From Xanthomonas maliensis (GTDB lineage: Bacteria > Pseudomonadota > Gammaproteobacteria > Xanthomonadales > Xanthomonadaceae): 55,737 bases of DNA. A model generated the notes under the pieces. That model did not search any database. It saw only the letters and a list, made by a program, of their open reading frames with translations, and was not told the DNA's origin. Both the position numbers and the translations under genes were made by a program. Below, one piece after another: positions 47,948 to 55,737 of this stretch. The DNA lies in NCBI RefSeq assembly GCF_009192945.1, contig NZ_NSET01000002.1, positions 1 to 55,737 on the forward strand. Reading direction: 5' to 3'. Within the stretch, counting starts at the first letter, position 1; every line of letters starts with the position of its first letter.

Positions 47948-50662
47948 ATGAACGAGTACCGCAGCAGTCTTGTGTTCGCTACGCCCGATTTGCCCCTGCG
48001 CGACGACGTCCGTCGCCTGGGCGCGCTGGTCGGTGACCTGCTCGCCGAGCAGGTGTCTGCGGAATTCTTCGAAGAGATCGAGCACATCCGCACCGCGGCG
48101 ATCGCCCGCCGCGAAAGCGCCGCGCCGCCTGCGACCTTGAGCGAATCGCTGAGCGGGCGCACGCCGCACGCGGCCGAAGCGCTGGTGCGCGCCTTCAGCA
48201 CCTATTTCCAGGTGGTCAATATCGCCGAGCGCGTGCATCGCATCCGTCGCCGTCGCGACTACCAGCGCAGCGGCACCGACACTCCGCAACCGGACGGCTT
48301 GTACGATGCGGTGCGCCGGCTCAAGGCGCAGGGTGTGAGCCTGGAGGAGCTGGCGCAGTGGCTGCCGCGGATCGATGTGGAGCCGGTATTCACTGCGCAC
48401 CCCACCGAGGCGGTGCGGCGTGCGCTGCTGGAGAAGGAACAATTGATGGTGGCCAGCCTGGTCGAGAACCTCGACGGCCTGCGTACCCCGCACGAACGCG
48501 CCACCGATGCGGCGCGCTTCCGCATGGCGTTGACTGCGTCCTGGCAGACCGCCGATTCCTCGCCGGTGCGCCCCAGCGTGGACGACGAACGCGAGCATGT
48601 CGGTTTCTATCTGATCCAGGTGCTGTACCGGATCGTGCCGGCGATGTACGAAACGCTCGAACACGCCATCGCCGAGACCTATGGCAGCACGCTGGCGTTG
48701 CCGCGCCTGTTGCGTTTCGGGACCTGGGTGGGCGGCGACATGGACGGCAATCCCAACGTGGATGCCGGCACCATCACGGCGACCTTGAACGCACAGCGAC
48801 AGGTGGTGCTGGAGCGCTACCGGAAGGAACTGTGGGAGTTGGCCAGCCTGCTCAGCCAATCGACCACCTTGGTGCCGGTGAGCGCGGAGCTGCAGCAGCG
48901 GCTGGAGCAGTATCGCGCGCTGCTGCCGGACGCGGCCGCGCGCTCGCGACCGCGTCACGGCGACATGCCGTACCGCTTGCTCAACGACCTGATGCGCGCG
49001 CGCCTGCAGGCCACGTTGGATGATGCGCACGGCGCTTACACCGCACCGAGCGAGCTAGAGGACGACCTGCAGCTGATTCTGGACAGCCTGCAGGCGAATC
49101 GTGGCCTGCACGCCGGCTGGTTCGCGGTGCGGCGATTGCTGTGGCGGGTACGCAGCTTCGGCTTCCACCTGGCGCGCCTGGACGTGCGTCAGGAGTCGAG
49201 CGTGCATGCACGTGCGGTGGCTGCGGCGCTGGGCCAGCGGGAGGAAGACACGCAGGACCCGGCGCAGCGGGCGCAGGCATTGGGACCCTACGCGGCGGGC
49301 GAGCAGATCCTGCCGCAGGTCGAGGATGCCGACAGTGCGCGACTGGATGCGGTGTTCGCTGCGCTGGCCGATGCACGCCAGCGCCACGGCGCCGATGCGT
49401 TGGGCAGCTACATCATCTCGATGGCGCACAACCGCGCCGATGTGCTGACGGTGCTGGCGCTGGCCCGTCGCGGCGGGCTGGTCGACGACACCGGCGCGGT
49501 GCCGCTGGATATCGTGCCGCTGTTCGAGACGGTGGACGACCTGCGCGGGGGCACCGGCACCGTGCAGGACCTGCTGGCCGACCCGGTGTACCGCAGCCAT
49601 CTGGCGGCACGTGGCGACGTGCAGATGGTGATGCTGGGGTATTCGGACAGCGGCAAGGATGGCGGTATCGCCGCCTCGCGCTGGGGATTGCAGCGCGCGC
49701 AGGTAGAGCTGCTGGAGGCGGCCGCCGAGCTGGGGATTCGCCTGACCTTCTTCCACGGGCGAGGTGGCTCGATCGTGCGCGGTGGCGGCAAGACCACGCG
49801 CGCGCTGGAGGCGGCACCGCGGGGCAGCGTGGATGGTCGGCTGCGGGTGACCGAGCAGGGCGAGGTGATCCATCGCAAATACGGCATCCGTGCGTTGGCG
49901 CTGCGGTCGCTGGAGCAGATGACCGGCGCGGTGCTGCTGTCGAGCCTGCGGCCACGCGCACCGGAGCCGCGCGAGGCGCAGTGGCGGCCGGTGATGGACC
50001 TGGTGGCCGAACACAGCACGCGGGCTTACCGCGGCTTTGTCGCTGCGCCGGACTTCATGCAGTACTTCCGCTTGGCCACGCCGATCGACGTGATCGAGCG
50101 CATGACCCTGGGTTCGCGGCCATCGCGCCGCCTGGGCCAGGATGCGGCACTGTCCAACTTGCGCGCCATCCCTTGGGTGTTCGCCTGGAGCCAGGCGCGC
50201 GCGGTGATTCCCGGCTGGTACGGCGTAGGCAGCGGCCTGCAGGCCGCAGTCGATGCCGGCCACGAGGAGCGCCTGCGCGAGATGGCGGCCGACTGGCCGT
50301 TCTTCCGCACCTTCCTGGACGACATCGCAATGGTGTTGTCCAAGGGCGACCTGGCCATCGCCGAGTTGTTCTCGCGCTTGTCCGGGCCGCTGCACGAGGC
50401 GTTCTTCCCGCGCATCCGCGACGAGTTGGCGTTGACCAAGGGCTGGGTGAAGGCGCTGACCGGGCAGCAGTCGTTGTTGCAGCACGACCCGCGGCTGGCG
50501 TTGTCGATCCGTCTGCGCAATCCGTACATCGACCCGATCAGCGTGCTGCAGGTGGACCTGCTGCAGCGGTGGCGTGCCACCGACGGCGAAGACGAGGATC
50601 TGCTGCGGGCCTTGGTGGCCTGCGTCAATGGGGTCTCGCAAGGGCTGCAGAACACCGGCTGA
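47948..50662 (+). CDS. ppc: Phosphoenolpyruvate carboxylase
   Basis: Ppc makes oxaloacetate from PEP and bicarbonate, refilling the citrate cycle. The 904-residue protein begins [20 protein letters not shown]. It shows both signatures: [20 protein letters not shown] (catalytic His) and [13 protein letters not shown], then [14 protein letters not shown]. It ends [12 protein letters not shown], the conserved NTG terminus. ATG 47948 is preferred; an in-frame ATG at 47921 adds nine residues. It precedes the TetR-type operon by 80 bases on the same strand. Confidence 0.97.
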   Translation: MNEYRSSLVFATPDLPLRDDVRRLGALVGDLLAEQVSAEFFEEIEHIRTAAIARRESAAPPATLSESLSGRTPHAAEALVRAFSTYFQVVNIAERVHRIRRRRDYQRSGTDTPQPDGLYDAVRRLKAQGVSLEELAQWLPRIDVEPVFTAHPTEAVRRALLEKEQLMVASLVENLDGLRTPHERATDAARFRMALTASWQTADSSPVRPSVDDEREHVGFYLIQVLYRIVPAMYETLEHAIAETYGSTLALPRLLRFGTWVGGDMDGNPNVDAGTITATLNAQRQVVLERYRKELWELASLLSQSTTLVPVSAELQQRLEQYRALLPDAAARSRPRHGDMPYRLLNDLMRARLQATLDDAHGAYTAPSELEDDLQLILDSLQANRGLHAGWFAVRRLLWRVRSFGFHLARLDVRQESSVHARAVAAALGQREEDTQDPAQRAQALGPYAAGEQILPQVEDADSARLDAVFAALADARQRHGADALGSYIISMAHNRADVLTVLALARRGGLVDDTGAVPLDIVPLFETVDDLRGGTGTVQDLLADPVYRSHLAARGDVQMVMLGYSDSGKDGGIAASRWGLQRAQVELLEAAAELGIRLTFFHGRGGSIVRGGGKTTRALEAAPRGSVDGRLRVTEQGEVIHRKYGIRALALRSLEQMTGAVLLSSLRPRAPEPREAQWRPVMDLVAEHSTRAYRGFVAAPDFMQYFRLATPIDVIERMTLGSRPSRRLGQDAALSNLRAIPWVFAWSQARAVIPGWYGVGSGLQAAVDAGHEERLREMAADWPFFRTFLDDIAMVLSKGDLAIAELFSRLSGPLHEAFFPRIRDELALTKGWVKALTGQQSLLQHDPRLALSIRLRNPYIDPISVLQVDLLQRWRATDGEDEDLLRALVACVNGVSQGLQNTG

Positions 50663-50706
50663 GTCGCCGTTCATCGGCTGGAGCGGGCAAGGTGCAAGCG
50701 GGCTCT

Positions 50707-50738
50707 GGCATTATCGGACAAAGTTGTCCGATAATGCC
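50707..50738 (+). promoter_or_regulatory. Perfect palindromic operator before the TetR-type gene
   Basis: GGCATTATCGGACAA and its exact complement TTGTCCGATAATGCC, two-base centre, three bases before the ATG at 50742. Thirty of 32 positions are symmetric by pairing. A TetR-family protein would bind it to repress its own three-gene operon; by position, repression would block initiation or early elongation. Confidence 0.8.
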
Positions 50739-50741
50739 GCC

Positions 50742-51314
50742 ATGATGACCTCTCGCCCCGATGCGGCGCTGCGCCGCCGGCAAATCCTCGATGCCGCCGA
50801 CGAAGTCTTCAGCGAGCACGGCGTCAACGCCCCGCTGGAACTGGTGGTTGCGCGCGCCGGCCTCGGCCGCGCCACCTTGTATCGCAATTTCCCCGACCGC
50901 CTGGCGCTGATGATCGCGCTACTGGAGCGCGGACTGGACGGGCTGGAGCGGCTGGTGGCCGATCTGGGCGACCGGCCGGACGGACTGGCGGTGTTGGTCC
51001 ACGACGTTGCCGAGCACGTCGCCCAATCCGCGCCGCTGGTGGACTTCTGGCGTTCGCTGGAACGCGCGCACCCGGCGGTGGAGGCTGCCGATCGTCGTCT
51101 GCTTTCGATCTTTCTGCCACTCGTGCGGCGGGCGCAGGCGGCAGGACTGTGCCGTCCCGACCTCGACGACGAGCAGATCCTGCTGGTGATCGACATGCTG
51201 GGCAGCTGCCTGCGCGGCAATGACGAGGCCGAACGCAAGCGGTTGGCGCGGCGCTCGGCCAGTCTGCTGCTGCAAGCGCTCGGAATGTCCGCAACGCCCG
51301 GCGACCAGCGATGA
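50742..51314 (+). CDS. TetR-family transcriptional regulator
   Basis: The 190-residue protein has an N-terminal TetR HTH: ALRRRQILDAADEVFSEHG, then VVARAGLGRATLYRNFPDRL (about 10-55). The C-terminal helical domain is a ligand sensor. ATG 50742 stands directly after the palindrome, and ATG 50745 is a second start. It is coupled by ATGA to the DUF4105 gene. The ligand is unknown; the operon suggests an envelope-lipid signal. Confidence 0.88.
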   Translation: MMTSRPDAALRRRQILDAADEVFSEHGVNAPLELVVARAGLGRATLYRNFPDRLALMIALLERGLDGLERLVADLGDRPDGLAVLVHDVAEHVAQSAPLVDFWRSLERAHPAVEAADRRLLSIFLPLVRRAQAAGLCRPDLDDEQILLVIDMLGSCLRGNDEAERKRLARRSASLLLQALGMSATPGDQR

Positions 51315-52330
51315 CACGCCTTGGCGTGGGCCGTTGGGCACTGCGCGCGGCGGTGTTGGCGGCGGCGGTGTGGGGTGGGCTATTGATCCACTTCGCGTTG
51401 AGCGGCAACGCGCTGGTACGCGGCGGCTGGGTCCTTTCCTGGTGCGCGATGGGCGTGGTCGCACTGTGGGGTTTGCGCCGTGGCCGCGAGAACTGGGCGC
51501 TGGTGGGCATCTTCGCTGCCGCCTTTATGGTGCTGGCGGGTGCCTGGTGGATGATGCAGCCCCGCCAGGACCGCGACTGGGCCGACGATGTCGCCCAACG
51601 CCTGCAACCGGAAGTGCACGGCCACCTTGTCACCCTGCACAACGTCCGCAATTTCGACTGGCTTAGTCAAAACGACTACAGCCCGCGCTGGGAAACCCGC
51701 CAATACGATCTGGATCGGCTGGTCAGCGCCGATCTGGCGCTGTCGTACTGGATGGGGCCGGCGATCGCCCACACGCTGGTGTCGTTCGGCTTCGACGATG
51801 GCTCGCGGGTGGTGTTTTCGCTGGAAATCCGCAAGGAGCGTGGTGAGCAGTTCTCCGCGTTGGGCGGTTTCTTCCGGAGTTTTGAAGAAACCCTGGTTGC
51901 CGCCGACGAGCGCGACATCTTTCGCGTGCGCACCAATGTGCGTGGCGAGGATATGTATCTGTATCGGCTGGCCATCCCCAAGGCGGGCCTGCGCCGCATG
52001 TTCATGGGCTACGTGGACCTGGCCAGCAAGCTGGATCGCGCGCCGGCGTACTACAACACGCTGACCAGCAATTGCACGACGATCGTGTTCGCGCTGGTGC
52101 GGCAGCTGCAACCGAACCTGCCGCTGGATCACCGGCTGCTGCTGTCCGGCTACGCCGCCGAGTATGCCTACGACCACGGTGGCCTACTGCCTGGCTACGA
52201 CTTTGCCACGCTGAAAGAACGCGGCCGTATCACCGCGCGCGCCATCGCCGCTGATCGCGCCGCCGATTTCTCCACCCGCATCCGTGTCGGCATGCCGCAG
52301 ACACCAGGGCCGGTGAGCGCGGCGCCATGA
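51311..52330 (+). CDS. DUF4105 (Lnb N-terminal periplasmic domain) membrane protein
   Basis: The 339-residue protein has three N-terminal membrane helices (about 10-35, 40-60, 65-80), then a periplasmic domain of the DUF4105/Lnb family: VTLHNVRNFDWLSQNDYSPRWETR, LSYWMGPAIAHTLVSFGFDDGS, RKERGEQFSALGGFFRSFEE, and YYNTLTSNCTTIVFALVRQL with its conserved Asn-Cys. The family includes lipoprotein intramolecular transacylase (Lit/Lnb) relatives, which act on membrane lipids or lipoprotein N-termini. The Cys in TSNCTT is a candidate nucleophile. ATGA couples it to TetR and to the lipoprotein gene. Confidence 0.85.
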   Translation: MTRLGVGRWALRAAVLAAAVWGGLLIHFALSGNALVRGGWVLSWCAMGVVALWGLRRGRENWALVGIFAAAFMVLAGAWWMMQPRQDRDWADDVAQRLQPEVHGHLVTLHNVRNFDWLSQNDYSPRWETRQYDLDRLVSADLALSYWMGPAIAHTLVSFGFDDGSRVVFSLEIRKERGEQFSALGGFFRSFEETLVAADERDIFRVRTNVRGEDMYLYRLAIPKAGLRRMFMGYVDLASKLDRAPAYYNTLTSNCTTIVFALVRQLQPNLPLDHRLLLSGYAAEYAYDHGGLLPGYDFATLKERGRITARAIAADRAADFSTRIRVGMPQTPGPVSAAP

Positions 52331-54309
52331 GGCGGCGCGGCAGGGCGTTTGCATGCGCGGTCGCCGTTGTCGCCATGTTGCTGGTCGCTGGCTGCGCCAT
52401 GGTGACGGTGCGCTCGCAGACCGGTAGCGACTATGTCGCGCTGACGCGCGGCGATGTACTCAGCACCGGCACGCTCAGCCAGGCCAGCAGCGAGACCTTG
52501 CAGGTCGCAGGACTGGCACCGGTGACTTGTCGCGCCGATGTGCCGTCCTGCTTGCAGCAACTCCAGGCCACTGCCGGTATCGAGGTGGAGCGACGACTGG
52601 CCACCCAGGCCGAGCTGTGGACGGCCTATGCGCTGGCGCTGCGTGATCATAGGTCGGCACAGATCAGCGATGCGGCAACCGAGGCGTGGTTGGAGGCCGC
52701 GCGCAGTAGCTACGCCTATTTGTTCTTCACCGCACGCGCGCCCAGCATGCGGGCGTTCGAAAACCGCCAGACGCAGGTGCGGGACTACTACAACTACGCC
52801 GTGCAGCAAGTGGTCGTGCAGTTGTTCGTCCGGGGGCAGCAGGCTCGCGATACCACGCCTGTCCCCATCGTGCTGGGGCACTGGCAGGTCGCCATTGACA
52901 TGTCGGCGTATCGGTTGCCGGGTGGCGGCAAGCTTCCGCGCGCGATTTTCGCCGCCCCGGATCTGCGCTTCCATGGCCTGCGCAGCACCTATCGGCGCGA
53001 TGGCTTCGGCGCCGAGCTGGTGGCTGAGGTCGACCCGCAGGTGGTCGGCGATCCGGCTGGGATGGCCGCGGAGCGCAGCGCGGCAAAGAGCGACGCGCAG
53101 GACGCGTCGTCGCCGATCTTCAGCGAGCTGCCGTACGCACCGACCACGGTCTTGCTGCGTTTCGACGGCGCTACCCTGGATGCAGTGCTGCGAACCACGC
53201 GGGTGACGGTGGTGCCGTACGACCCGTATCGTCAGCAAGACCTGGTGCTGCACGGTCAACAGGTGCCATTGGCCGCCAACTTCACCGCCGCCTACGGGCT
53301 GTGGTTGGCCAAATCTGGATTCGTTTCGCAATCGCTGCGCTCGATGCTGGGCCGCGCGCGCGGCATCGAGCGTCCGCATCTGTATTTGATGCAGCCCTTC
53401 GACCCAAACCGGCGGGTGCTGTTGATGCTGCATGGCCTGGCCAGTAGTCCGGAGGCCTGGGTCAATGTGGCCAACGAGGTAATGGGAGACCAGGCGCTGC
53501 GCCAGCACTACCAGATCTGGCAGGTCTATTACCCGACCAATGCGCCCATTGCGCTCAATCGCGCGCAGATCCAGGCGCTGGTGGAGGACACCCTGCAGCA
53601 CTTCGATCCTGCCGGGACGTCGGCGGCATCGCAGCACATGGCGCTGATCGGCCACAGCATGGGCGGCGTGATCGGTCGCCTGCTGGTGTCGGCGTCGGGC
53701 GAACGGCTCTGGGACAGCCTGATGGCCGACTACCGGCTCGATGCTGCGCGCGATGCCCGCGTGCGCGCCAAGCTGGCACCGTTGCTGCACTTTGCACCGC
53801 TGCCCCAGGTGGACCGGGCGATCTTCATCGCCGCACCGCATCGTGGCACCCCGACCGCCGATGGACGGCTGGTTCGTCTGCTGGGACGGCTGGTCCGCCT
53901 GCCGATCGCGTTTCTGGACAATTTCGACGCGGTGATGCAGGACCTGGCCGACGGCGCCGTCAAGGACAATGCGCCGGCCGGCCATCGGACGCGCCGCCTG
54001 CTGCCGCCGACCGGCCTGGACAATCTGCGCGATACCGATCCCTTCATGCGCGCCAGCAGCGAGCTGCCGATCTCGCCGCTGGTGCGGTATCACACCATCG
54101 TCGGGCGCGAGAATCCGGCGGTCCCGCTGGTCGACTCCAGCGATGGTCTGGTGCCTTACCGCAGTGCCCATCTGCAGGGTGCGGCATCCGAGTTGGTGGT
54201 GACCTCGCGCCATAGCGTGCAGGAAACGCCGCAGGCGATCCTGGAGATCCGCCGCATCCTGCACCTGCAACAACGCAGCGAGCAGGCGAGCGGCGCTGGC
54301 ACGCACTAG
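52327..54309 (+). CDS. Lipoprotein with alpha/beta-hydrolase (lipase-like) domain
   Basis: The 660-residue protein has a lipobox signal (VVAMLLVAGC), giving a lipid-modified Cys. A long N-terminal region of unknown type (about 25-330) precedes an alpha/beta-hydrolase domain: RRVLLMLHGLASSPEAW, the nucleophile elbow ALIGHSMGGVIGRLL, a candidate acid in the SDGLVPY region and His in TSRHSVQETPQ. It is probably an envelope lipase or esterase acting with the DUF4105 protein. It is the last gene of the TetR operon (ATGA start). Confidence 0.88.
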   Translation: MRRRGRAFACAVAVVAMLLVAGCAMVTVRSQTGSDYVALTRGDVLSTGTLSQASSETLQVAGLAPVTCRADVPSCLQQLQATAGIEVERRLATQAELWTAYALALRDHRSAQISDAATEAWLEAARSSYAYLFFTARAPSMRAFENRQTQVRDYYNYAVQQVVVQLFVRGQQARDTTPVPIVLGHWQVAIDMSAYRLPGGGKLPRAIFAAPDLRFHGLRSTYRRDGFGAELVAEVDPQVVGDPAGMAAERSAAKSDAQDASSPIFSELPYAPTTVLLRFDGATLDAVLRTTRVTVVPYDPYRQQDLVLHGQQVPLAANFTAAYGLWLAKSGFVSQSLRSMLGRARGIERPHLYLMQPFDPNRRVLLMLHGLASSPEAWVNVANEVMGDQALRQHYQIWQVYYPTNAPIALNRAQIQALVEDTLQHFDPAGTSAASQHMALIGHSMGGVIGRLLVSASGERLWDSLMADYRLDAARDARVRAKLAPLLHFAPLPQVDRAIFIAAPHRGTPTADGRLVRLLGRLVRLPIAFLDNFDAVMQDLADGAVKDNAPAGHRTRRLLPPTGLDNLRDTDPFMRASSELPISPLVRYHTIVGRENPAVPLVDSSDGLVPYRSAHLQGAASELVVTSRHSVQETPQAILEIRRILHLQQRSEQASGAGTH

Positions 54310-54785
54310 GTCGCGGGCGCTGAATCTGCGCAGCTGGGCGCCAAGCCAGGCATCCGCTGCAGCCCAATGCGCCCTCAATGTTGGCAACCGGCGCGTCCCG
54401 GATCGGCCATCGAGGGCAGCCCCCACCGCAGCAACGCGGATGCGCGCGGGCCGTCCCTGACCGAACGCGAAGGAATGCGAGCGGACGCGAAGGGAAGTGT
54501 GCCCATCTACGCATGGGGCGCCTAGCCAATCGCTATAGCCGACGCGCAGGCGCTGCAGCAGCGAAGCGACCATACGCCAGCGACTATGCGGAATTGTGCA
54601 TCGCAGCACGGGTGGATTCACCTAAAAAACAGGTGTCACGGAACTGACATCGATGCTCACCACCATGCGCGGCGTTTTCACCCAAGTGTGACGCAATCGG
54701 CCGTTTCGATTGCGGTCGCGCTCCCTCTCCACCGGACGCATGCGTGGCACTCTCTGCGCATGCGTTGCCGCAAATTGGTATCCGC
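54310..54785. other. Gap before the TonB receptor gene
   Basis: No gene is seen. The latter half is AT-richer and includes the short inverted repeat CACCT-AAAAAAC-AGGTG near 54620. It probably holds the receptor promoter and any operator, but none could be assigned. Confidence 0.45.
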
Positions 54786-55737
54786 ATGCTCGTCCGCCGT
54801 TCGCAACCGCTTCCCTCGCGTCTTTCGCTGGCCGTGTGCCTCTCGCTGTCCGTGTTGTGCGGCCAGGCCGCAGCCCAATCCACCCCGGACACCGCGCCGG
54901 CCAGTGGGTCTTCGTCATTGACGACACTCGACAAGGTGACCGTGGCGGCGACACGCTACAACGCCACCGACATGCAGATGGCGGCAACCAACACCGTCAA
55001 CGTGCTGTCGGCCGACGATCTCAAGACCACTGCCGTGCACAACGTCGCCGAGGCGCTGGGATTGATGCCGGGTGTCAACGTGATCAACACCGGGCAATCG
55101 TATTTTGGCGGCATCGATGGCGCCGCACGTGGCGAGGGCATGTTCTCTTCGGTGCGCGGCCTCAATGCCGAGTACAACGTCAATCTGGTCAATGGCGTCA
55201 ACGTCGCGCAGGGCATGCCCTACAGCCGTGGCGTGCAACTGAGCCTGCTGCCGCCCTCCGGGCTGCAGACCATCGCCTTGAGCAAAACCTCCACCGCCGA
55301 TATGGATGGCGATGCGATCGGTGGCACCATCGATTACCGTACGCCGAGCGCGTTCGATTCGCAGGATCGACAGGGCGGCAGCATCCTGCTGAGTGGGCGC
55401 ATGGAGAGTCGCGCACGCGACTACGGCGATTCCGGGCTGGGCGGCGGGGCTGCTGGCGATTGGCATGCGCGCTTTGGTGCGGATGGTCAGTTCGGCATCG
55501 CGCTCAGTGCCTATTACGACGAGCGTCGCTTCGTGAACAGCGAAGTGGCTGGCGCCGCAGCGGCACGCAACGACGGATCGTGGAAATTCGCGCGGGCCGA
55601 TGCCAGCGGCAAACTGGCAGCGGGCGTCGACCCACAGCAGGTGCTGCAGAGCACCGGCGTCAATATTGGCTACTCGCAGGGCGACACCCGCCGTTACGGC
55701 GGCAATGTCGCGCTGGACTGGCGGGGGGGGCCCCCCC
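54786..55737 (+). CDS. TonB-dependent receptor (partial, runs off window)
   Basis: The frame from ATG 54786 stays open to the window edge (317 codons). It starts MLVRRSQPLPSRLSLAVCLS, a signal peptide ending at CGQAAA-Q. The start of the mature chain is low-complexity, then comes a TonB-box-like LDKVTVAATR. The plug domain contains DLKTTAVHNVAEALGLMPGV, SVRGLNAEYNVNLVNGV, and IALSKTSTADMDGDAIGGTIDY; the beta barrel then begins. The 'MDGDAIGGTI' plug type is common in Xanthomonas receptors. Substrate is unknown. The C-terminus is missing because of the window end. Confidence 0.9.
   Translation, partial: MLVRRSQPLPSRLSLAVCLSLSVLCGQAAAQSTPDTAPASGSSSLTTLDKVTVAATRYNATDMQMAATNTVNVLSADDLKTTAVHNVAEALGLMPGVNVINTGQSYFGGIDGAARGEGMFSSVRGLNAEYNVNLVNGVNVAQGMPYSRGVQLSLLPPSGLQTIALSKTSTADMDGDAIGGTIDYRTPSAFDSQDRQGGSILLSGRMESRARDYGDSGLGGGAAGDWHARFGADGQFGIALSAYYDERRFVNSEVAGAAAARNDGSWKFARADASGKLAAGVDPQQVLQSTGVNIGYSQGDTRRYGGNVALDWRGGPP
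55723..55737. other. G8C7 run at window end
   Basis: The last 15 bases are eight G then seven C, a self-complementary run unlike coding sequence around it. It is likely an assembly or trimming artefact and should not be read as the receptor's sequence. Confidence 0.7.

Overview
The window is GC-rich and reads as chromosome from Xanthomonas or a very close relative. The evidence is the order of the division and cell-wall (dcw) cluster followed by lpxC, a DciA-like (DUF721) gene, an M23 peptidase gene and secA, plus lineage-typical neighbours such as sedolisin and TonB-receptor genes and an ahcY gene led by an SAH riboswitch. The last 15 bases (G8C7) and the first five (GGGGG) look like contig-end artefact.

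Layout. 1-1526 (minus): a ccdAB toxin-antitoxin locus whose toxin is frameshifted, with three tandem 11-bp operator-like repeats, then an NRDE-family gene. 1527-18467 (plus): dcw cluster mraZ-rsmH-ftsL-ftsI-murE-murF-mraY-ftsW-murG-murC-ddl-ftsQ-ftsA-ftsZ. Almost every junction is a 4-base stop/start overlap. The exceptions are a 1-base overlap at mraY/ftsW, an 11-base overlap at murF/mraY and a 220-base gap before ftsZ. The cluster carries many arrays of the heptamer GGGACCC at gene ends, and a 72-bp tandem repeat that encodes a coupled micro-ORF between ftsL and ftsI. 18468-25391: lpxC, DUF721 (divergent), M23 peptidase, secA and a Nudix/ThiE-like fusion. 25392-36890: metF, a GH2-like glycosidase, a PIG3-type quinone oxidoreductase, a sedolisin protease, a Gfo/Idh/MocA oxidoreductase, a GH13 alpha-amylase and small conserved genes.

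36988-41184 is the most interesting stretch. It holds a 27-codon gene with a strong ribosome-binding site whose product ends in YIYTY. A cytochrome P450 and two translationally coupled sulfotransferase genes follow on the same strand, and a class I methyltransferase gene diverges from it. This closely resembles the cittilin system of Myxococcus (27-residue precursor, C-terminal YIYY core, P450, methyltransferase), here with sulfotransferases added. I infer a cittilin-like RiPP pathway that makes a cross-linked, possibly O-sulfated tyrosine peptide.

41335-55737: a SHOCT protein, a ParE/RelE-type toxin-antitoxin pair, ahcY with SAH riboswitch and strong terminator, an S9 prolyl-oligopeptidase-like enzyme, ppc, a three-gene operon (TetR, DUF4105 membrane protein, lipase-like lipoprotein) behind a perfect 32-bp palindrome, and the start of a TonB-dependent receptor cut by the window edge. 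Two copies of a palindromic dispersed repeat lie on either side of ahcY and the S9 gene.
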